Positions 61,355 to 64,000 of a stretch of 64,000 nucleotides of DNA are shown one piece after another (position 1 is the stretch's first letter; each line of letters begins with the position of its first letter). The DNA lies in contig JAHCAX010000001.1 of assembly GCA_019634675.1 (NCBI GenBank), forward strand, positions 806,001 through 870,000, written 5' to 3'. Source of the DNA: Acherontichlamydia pituitae. Lineage in GTDB: Bacteria; Chlamydiota; Chlamydiia; Chlamydiales; Rhabdochlamydiaceae. The position numbers were made by a program, and so were the translations under genes. The notes under the pieces are model-generated. The model made no database searches, had not been told where the DNA came from, and worked only from the letters and a program-made list of their open reading frames with translations.

Positions 61355-62026
61355 CTAACGAGCTTGCTTTCTGTGGATCCACACTCTGTCTTTTCCTAAC
61401 ATCATTTGATCTCCGAAAATTTCATCGACTGCCCGTTTGACCCCATCGAAAATGGGAATGCTTGGGTCGTAGTCGTGTCCTGCAAGGAGTCCGCCCGGTT
61501 TGACCTTGGGCAGCCAGCTAAGGATATCTTCTTTGACTTGGGTGTATTCATGGTTGCCGTCGATGAAGACAAGGTCGAAATCATCGGGAGCGTGGCTGAT
61601 GGCATCGCGCGATGTCATCCGAAGGATGGTAGTATGGGAATCATTGCGGAACTGTTCTTGGACTGCCTGGAAGGCTTTTTCATAATGTTTGGTCTTGCGG
61701 GAGATGGGCGATCCGCTCTGGATGTAATCGGAGGTGATTGCCCAAGGATCGATGAGGAAAAGCTGGGCTTCTGGAAAAAGATGCCTGAGCAGGCGGGAGG
61801 TCTCCCCCTTGTTCACGCCGATCTCAGCAATTTTTTTGACATCGACATTGAGCGCCCAAGAGATATAGGAAAGATAGGGCGCCCGATGGTTGATGGTGCT
61901 GAGCTTAAAGGCTTCTTTCCAATGCACTATGTTTTCTCCTGATGATGCGCGGCGAGCTTCTCGCCTTAGGTTTAGAAGGCAGTTTAGCAGCTGTCCTGAT
62001 TTTTTCATGACGATAAAGGGCGCCAT
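61355..62026 (-). CDS. Class I SAM-dependent methyltransferase (Methyltransf_24 type)
   Basis: 223 aa. IAEIGVNKGETSRLL (about 62-76, motif I), LFLIDPWAI (about 88-96), DFDLVFIDGNHEYTQVKEDILSWLPKVKPGGLLAGHDYD (about 151-190) are the typical pattern of the Methyltransf_24/cephalosporin-hydroxylase-like group that modifies sugars or small molecules. The 5' end overlaps the preceding small gene by 122 bp; ATG 62008 is an alternative start but still overlaps. The reading frame of the catalytic core is not in doubt. Confidence 0.85.
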   Translation of the reverse strand: MAPFIVMKKSGQLLNCLLNLRREARRASSGENIVHWKEAFKLSTINHRAPYLSYISWALNVDVKKIAEIGVNKGETSRLLRHLFPEAQLFLIDPWAITSDYIQSGSPISRKTKHYEKAFQAVQEQFRNDSHTTILRMTSRDAISHAPDDFDLVFIDGNHEYTQVKEDILSWLPKVKPGGLLAGHDYDPSIPIFDGVKRAVDEIFGDQMMLGKDRVWIHRKQAR

Positions 62027-62171
62027 TGTCCCGTGGAGGGGGAGGAGTTTTGGATTTTCCAGCCATTCTGAGCGCGATCGCTATAGCTTGTTTTTGAGGG
62101 TGTCCCGCTGCAATGAGTTCGCGGATGTTTTCTGAAATGACTTTTTTGGAAGATCCTTTTTTTAATGGCAT
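61905..62171 (-). CDS. Small DUF6496-like protein
   Basis: 88 aa. The first half, MPLKKGSSKKVISENIRELI then AAGHPQKQAIAIALRMAGKS, is the conserved core of a widespread small phage/bacterial protein domain (DUF6496 as I remember it). The basic, Pro-rich second half lies in the overlap with the methyltransferase and may be non-conserved. SD weak. Lysine/arginine-rich, so nucleic acid binding is plausible. Confidence 0.65.
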   Translation of the reverse strand: MPLKKGSSKKVISENIRELIAAGHPQKQAIAIALRMAGKSKTPPPPRDNGALYRHEKIRTAAKLPSKPKARSSPRIIRRKHSALERSL

Positions 62172-62208
62172 CGTATTTTTACCCTTTGTTGCGAGACTGT
62201 CTCAAGGT

Positions 62209-63480
62209 TCATCGTCCTTTCTTCAGGTGCGGAATCTTGAAACGGGCTCTTTGTTTTAGCGAACGGAGTTCTCTACAAAATAAGAGGAGAGCAATTGTGG
62301 CCATCAGGGCGGCGAACAAGTAAAAGTAAGAGATTTTTTGAGTCAGGAGGCCGCCGCCTGCAAGAGGGCTGATGAATTGGGCCATGGCCAGGACCGATTG
62401 GCTAAGGCCCATGATTTCACCTTGTATGTTACGGCTTGCTGAAAGAGAGATGAGATTGAGAAGGTTGCTGAGCGCGATCGAAGATGCCGCTGCCGCAATA
62501 CTGTTGACGAGGATAAAAAGGGGGTAGCCGCTTGCCGTAGGCAGCCGGCTGGCCAAAAATAGGAAGAGGACAAGGACAATAAGGGGAATGAGGGGGATAT
62601 TGGGAAGAGGGAGGCAGTTGATGATGGGGCGGTTGAGTACCGTTCCTGCCAACGTCCAGCAGAGGCCGATGGCGATCAGGCCGATGACCAGCTGTTCTCG
62701 TCCTACGTGATAGCGTTCCAGCGAATAGCCGGAAAACCATTGCATGATGATCAGCCAGCTGATTGCAAAGAGAAGAAGGATGAAGTAGAGGGATTGATGG
62801 TTGGAAGAGCTAAATGCTTTGGACAGGTTGTGGAAAGCTTTGCCGATTTGGAAGGGGCGTTTTGCATGAGGGCGGAGCGGTTCTTGGAAGAAAATGGCCA
62901 AGATCAAAATGTTGATGAGTGCTCCGCCCGCAGCAAAATAAAAGGGAATGGCGGCATTGAACGCAGAAAAGAGCTGAGGATTGGAAAGGTCGCCGCCGAT
63001 GAGCATGGCAGCGATCCAGCTCAATCCGCCGATACCTGTGAGCAGACCAAAATTTTTAGCTTGCGCTTTGGGAGTTTCGCTTAGGTCGGTAAGGGTTGCA
63101 AGGCAAAGGGTCAGGTTGCCCGAAAAAAAGCCGGTAAAAAGTCGGCTGAAGATCAGTAGGTAAAAGGCTTTGATGGCAAGAGCGTAGATTGTAAGAAGGC
63201 TTCCTAGGAAGATTCCGCTGAGGGTAAGATAGAAGGCAAATTTTCTTCCGTGCCGATCTGCCAAGCTGCCGATGAGCGGAGCCCCTAAGAAGAGTCCAAG
63301 AGGGAATCCGGCGGTTAGGATACCGAGCAGGACGTTGCGATGGGATAGGGAAGTTGTGATGGGAAGAAAGTCGTAAAGGGAAGTGAGGATGAGCGAGGAG
63401 AACAGGGGGAACACGATGGCGAAGCTGAAAGTATCGAGAAAATAGATCAGGTAAACAGGGAAGAGTTTTGTTCTTCGCAT
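62209..63480 (-). CDS. MFS transporter (DHA1/TetA-like)
   Basis: 423 aa, 12 hydrophobic helices. LGAPLIGSLADRHGRKFAFYL (about 59-79) is the MFS motif A between helices 2 and 3, and LTGIGGLSWIAAMLIGGDLS resembles the helix-5 motif C of drug:H+ antiporters. Probably efflux of a small molecule. The C-terminal tail is basic (KQRARFKIPHLKKGR). Located downstream of recO in the same direction (67-bp gap). Confidence 0.85.
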   Translation of the reverse strand: MRRTKLFPVYLIYFLDTFSFAIVFPLFSSLILTSLYDFLPITTSLSHRNVLLGILTAGFPLGLFLGAPLIGSLADRHGRKFAFYLTLSGIFLGSLLTIYALAIKAFYLLIFSRLFTGFFSGNLTLCLATLTDLSETPKAQAKNFGLLTGIGGLSWIAAMLIGGDLSNPQLFSAFNAAIPFYFAAGGALINILILAIFFQEPLRPHAKRPFQIGKAFHNLSKAFSSSNHQSLYFILLLFAISWLIIMQWFSGYSLERYHVGREQLVIGLIAIGLCWTLAGTVLNRPIINCLPLPNIPLIPLIVLVLFLFLASRLPTASGYPLFILVNSIAAAASSIALSNLLNLISLSASRNIQGEIMGLSQSVLAMAQFISPLAGGGLLTQKISYFYLFAALMATIALLLFCRELRSLKQRARFKIPHLKKGR

Positions 63481-63547
63481 ATTCCTTGGGTCTTTTCTTC
63501 ACCATACGGATCCAGGAATTTTGGTGTTACTGTTTTTCGACGTTTCT

Positions 63548-64000
63548 TTAATCCTGGCGGATCCGATCGCGGAAGTAGGCTGCGATGAGGTCGGGAAAGC
63601 GGGACGGGATGTTCAGGGAGCGCAATTGGGAAAATTGCTGGGTGCTTTCCAGATGGGCAAGGGTTTGCCATTCTTCTTCATTGAATGAGAGGGCAGGCGG
63701 TGCTTGATGGTGGATGCAGACGCTTTCTCCATGATGGAGGAACCGGGCTGGAGCATCGGCGCAGTGGGTGCATTCGACAGATAGGGCGATGAGCCCTTCA
63801 TGGCGGAGGAGTTTAAGGCGGAAGCTGGCAAGAAGTGCTGCATGGTTGTCGAACAAGGGGACCTGCTTTAAGAAGGAGCGGAACAGCAGGTAGAGTGATG
63901 GAGCAGGCTTGCCGGGCAGCTGGGATTGCAAGATAGCTTGGGCAAGAGAGCCTGCAGTTTGAAGGTAAGCATATTGCTCGCGTAGTCGCAAGTGTTCATC
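63548..64000 (-). CDS. recO: DNA repair protein RecO (3' part, truncated by the window edge)
   Basis: The reading frame is open through the end of the window, so only the C-terminal part (about 150 residues) is visible. EQYAYLQTAGSLAQAIL, LYLLFRSFLKQV, LLASFRLKLLRHEGLIAL then a CTHC and a later CIHH pair (zinc-finger-like) are typical for the RecO C-terminal helical/zinc domain. The N-terminal OB fold must lie beyond 64000. RecO anneals strands and helps load RecA in the RecFOR pathway. The TTG at 63991 is internal and not a start. Confidence 0.8.
   Translation of the reverse strand, partial: DEHLRLREQYAYLQTAGSLAQAILQSQLPGKPAPSLYLLFRSFLKQVPLFDNHAALLASFRLKLLRHEGLIALSVECTHCADAPARFLHHGESVCIHHQAPPALSFNEEEWQTLAHLESTQQFSQLRSLNIPSRFPDLIAAYFRDRIRQD

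Noticed and set aside
61196..61399. Plus-strand frame after tRNA-Leu (could start at ATG 61247)
   Set aside because: No SD, begins inside a short tandem repeat and overlaps the 3' end of the well-supported methyltransferase.
61406..61942. 178-codon plus-strand frame
   Set aside because: Antisense to the methyltransferase core with intact SAM motifs.

Overview
The window looks like a chromosome segment from a non-Chlamydiaceae member of the order Chlamydiales (a Waddlia-like 'environmental' chlamydia is my best guess). The basis is gene order. Endonuclease IV, MurJ, RpsD and the TrhO rhodanese occur together here (8.8-16 kb), and as I remember it the same genes are neighbours in Chlamydia trachomatis. 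Ogt, a MORN-like lipoprotein and PheT (21.7-25.8 kb) also sit in an order I recall from Chlamydia. Several OppA-type binding proteins, two Snf2/permease-type chlamydial families and many family-less small proteins fit the same picture. A free-standing AsnRS and a secondary-metabolite locus argue against Chlamydiaceae. No species can be proven from sequence alone.

Layout. 0-12 kb: hemA, a bactofilin-like membrane protein, an M48/TPR lipoprotein peptidase, dacB, one orphan gene, then asnS-nfo facing murJ. 11.4-15 kb: two unknown genes (one carrying a duplicated KRLxFDE motif) and rpsD, preceded by a Thr-rich short reading frame and an intrinsic terminator. 15-29.8 kb: trhO, a sialidase-like secreted protein, a Cys-rich unknown, a Snf2 ATPase, small lipoproteins, ogt, pheT, a LysM protein, a flavoprotein oxidase, a CPBP protease and yidD. 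30-36.9 kb: three NCS1-like permease paralogues flanking a tandem pair of paralogous soluble proteins of unknown function. 36.9-50.9 kb: an AT-rich island with an AT-less KS-ACP-TE polyketide synthase, an A-PCP NRPS, two MFS transporters, four SAM methyltransferases, a GNAT and a histidine-ammonia-lyase-like MIO enzyme, with an IS3 transposase remnant inside. 51-61 kb: two related small C-tail membrane proteins, three oligopeptide-binding-protein genes (one fused to a 480-residue N-terminal region without a signal peptide), an RMD1/YagE protein and tRNA-Leu(GAG). 61-64 kb: a methyltransferase overlapping a DUF6496-type gene, an MFS transporter and the 3' part of recO.

Throughout the window there are inverted-repeat elements of 70-380 bp with perfect terminal or central arms of 21-38 bp. 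Two of them (21386-21762 and 31294-31469) clearly share an internal core and both supply the last codons of a neighbouring gene (ogt and a permease). A third (33-188) shares another part of that core.

Most likely to be undescribed: the 37-51 kb biosynthetic island; the permease/paralogue locus at 30-37 kb; the three-gene operon with the SgrR-like fused binding protein at 56-61 kb; and the inverted-repeat family. Functions are assigned from recognisable motifs only; no database search or structure prediction was run.
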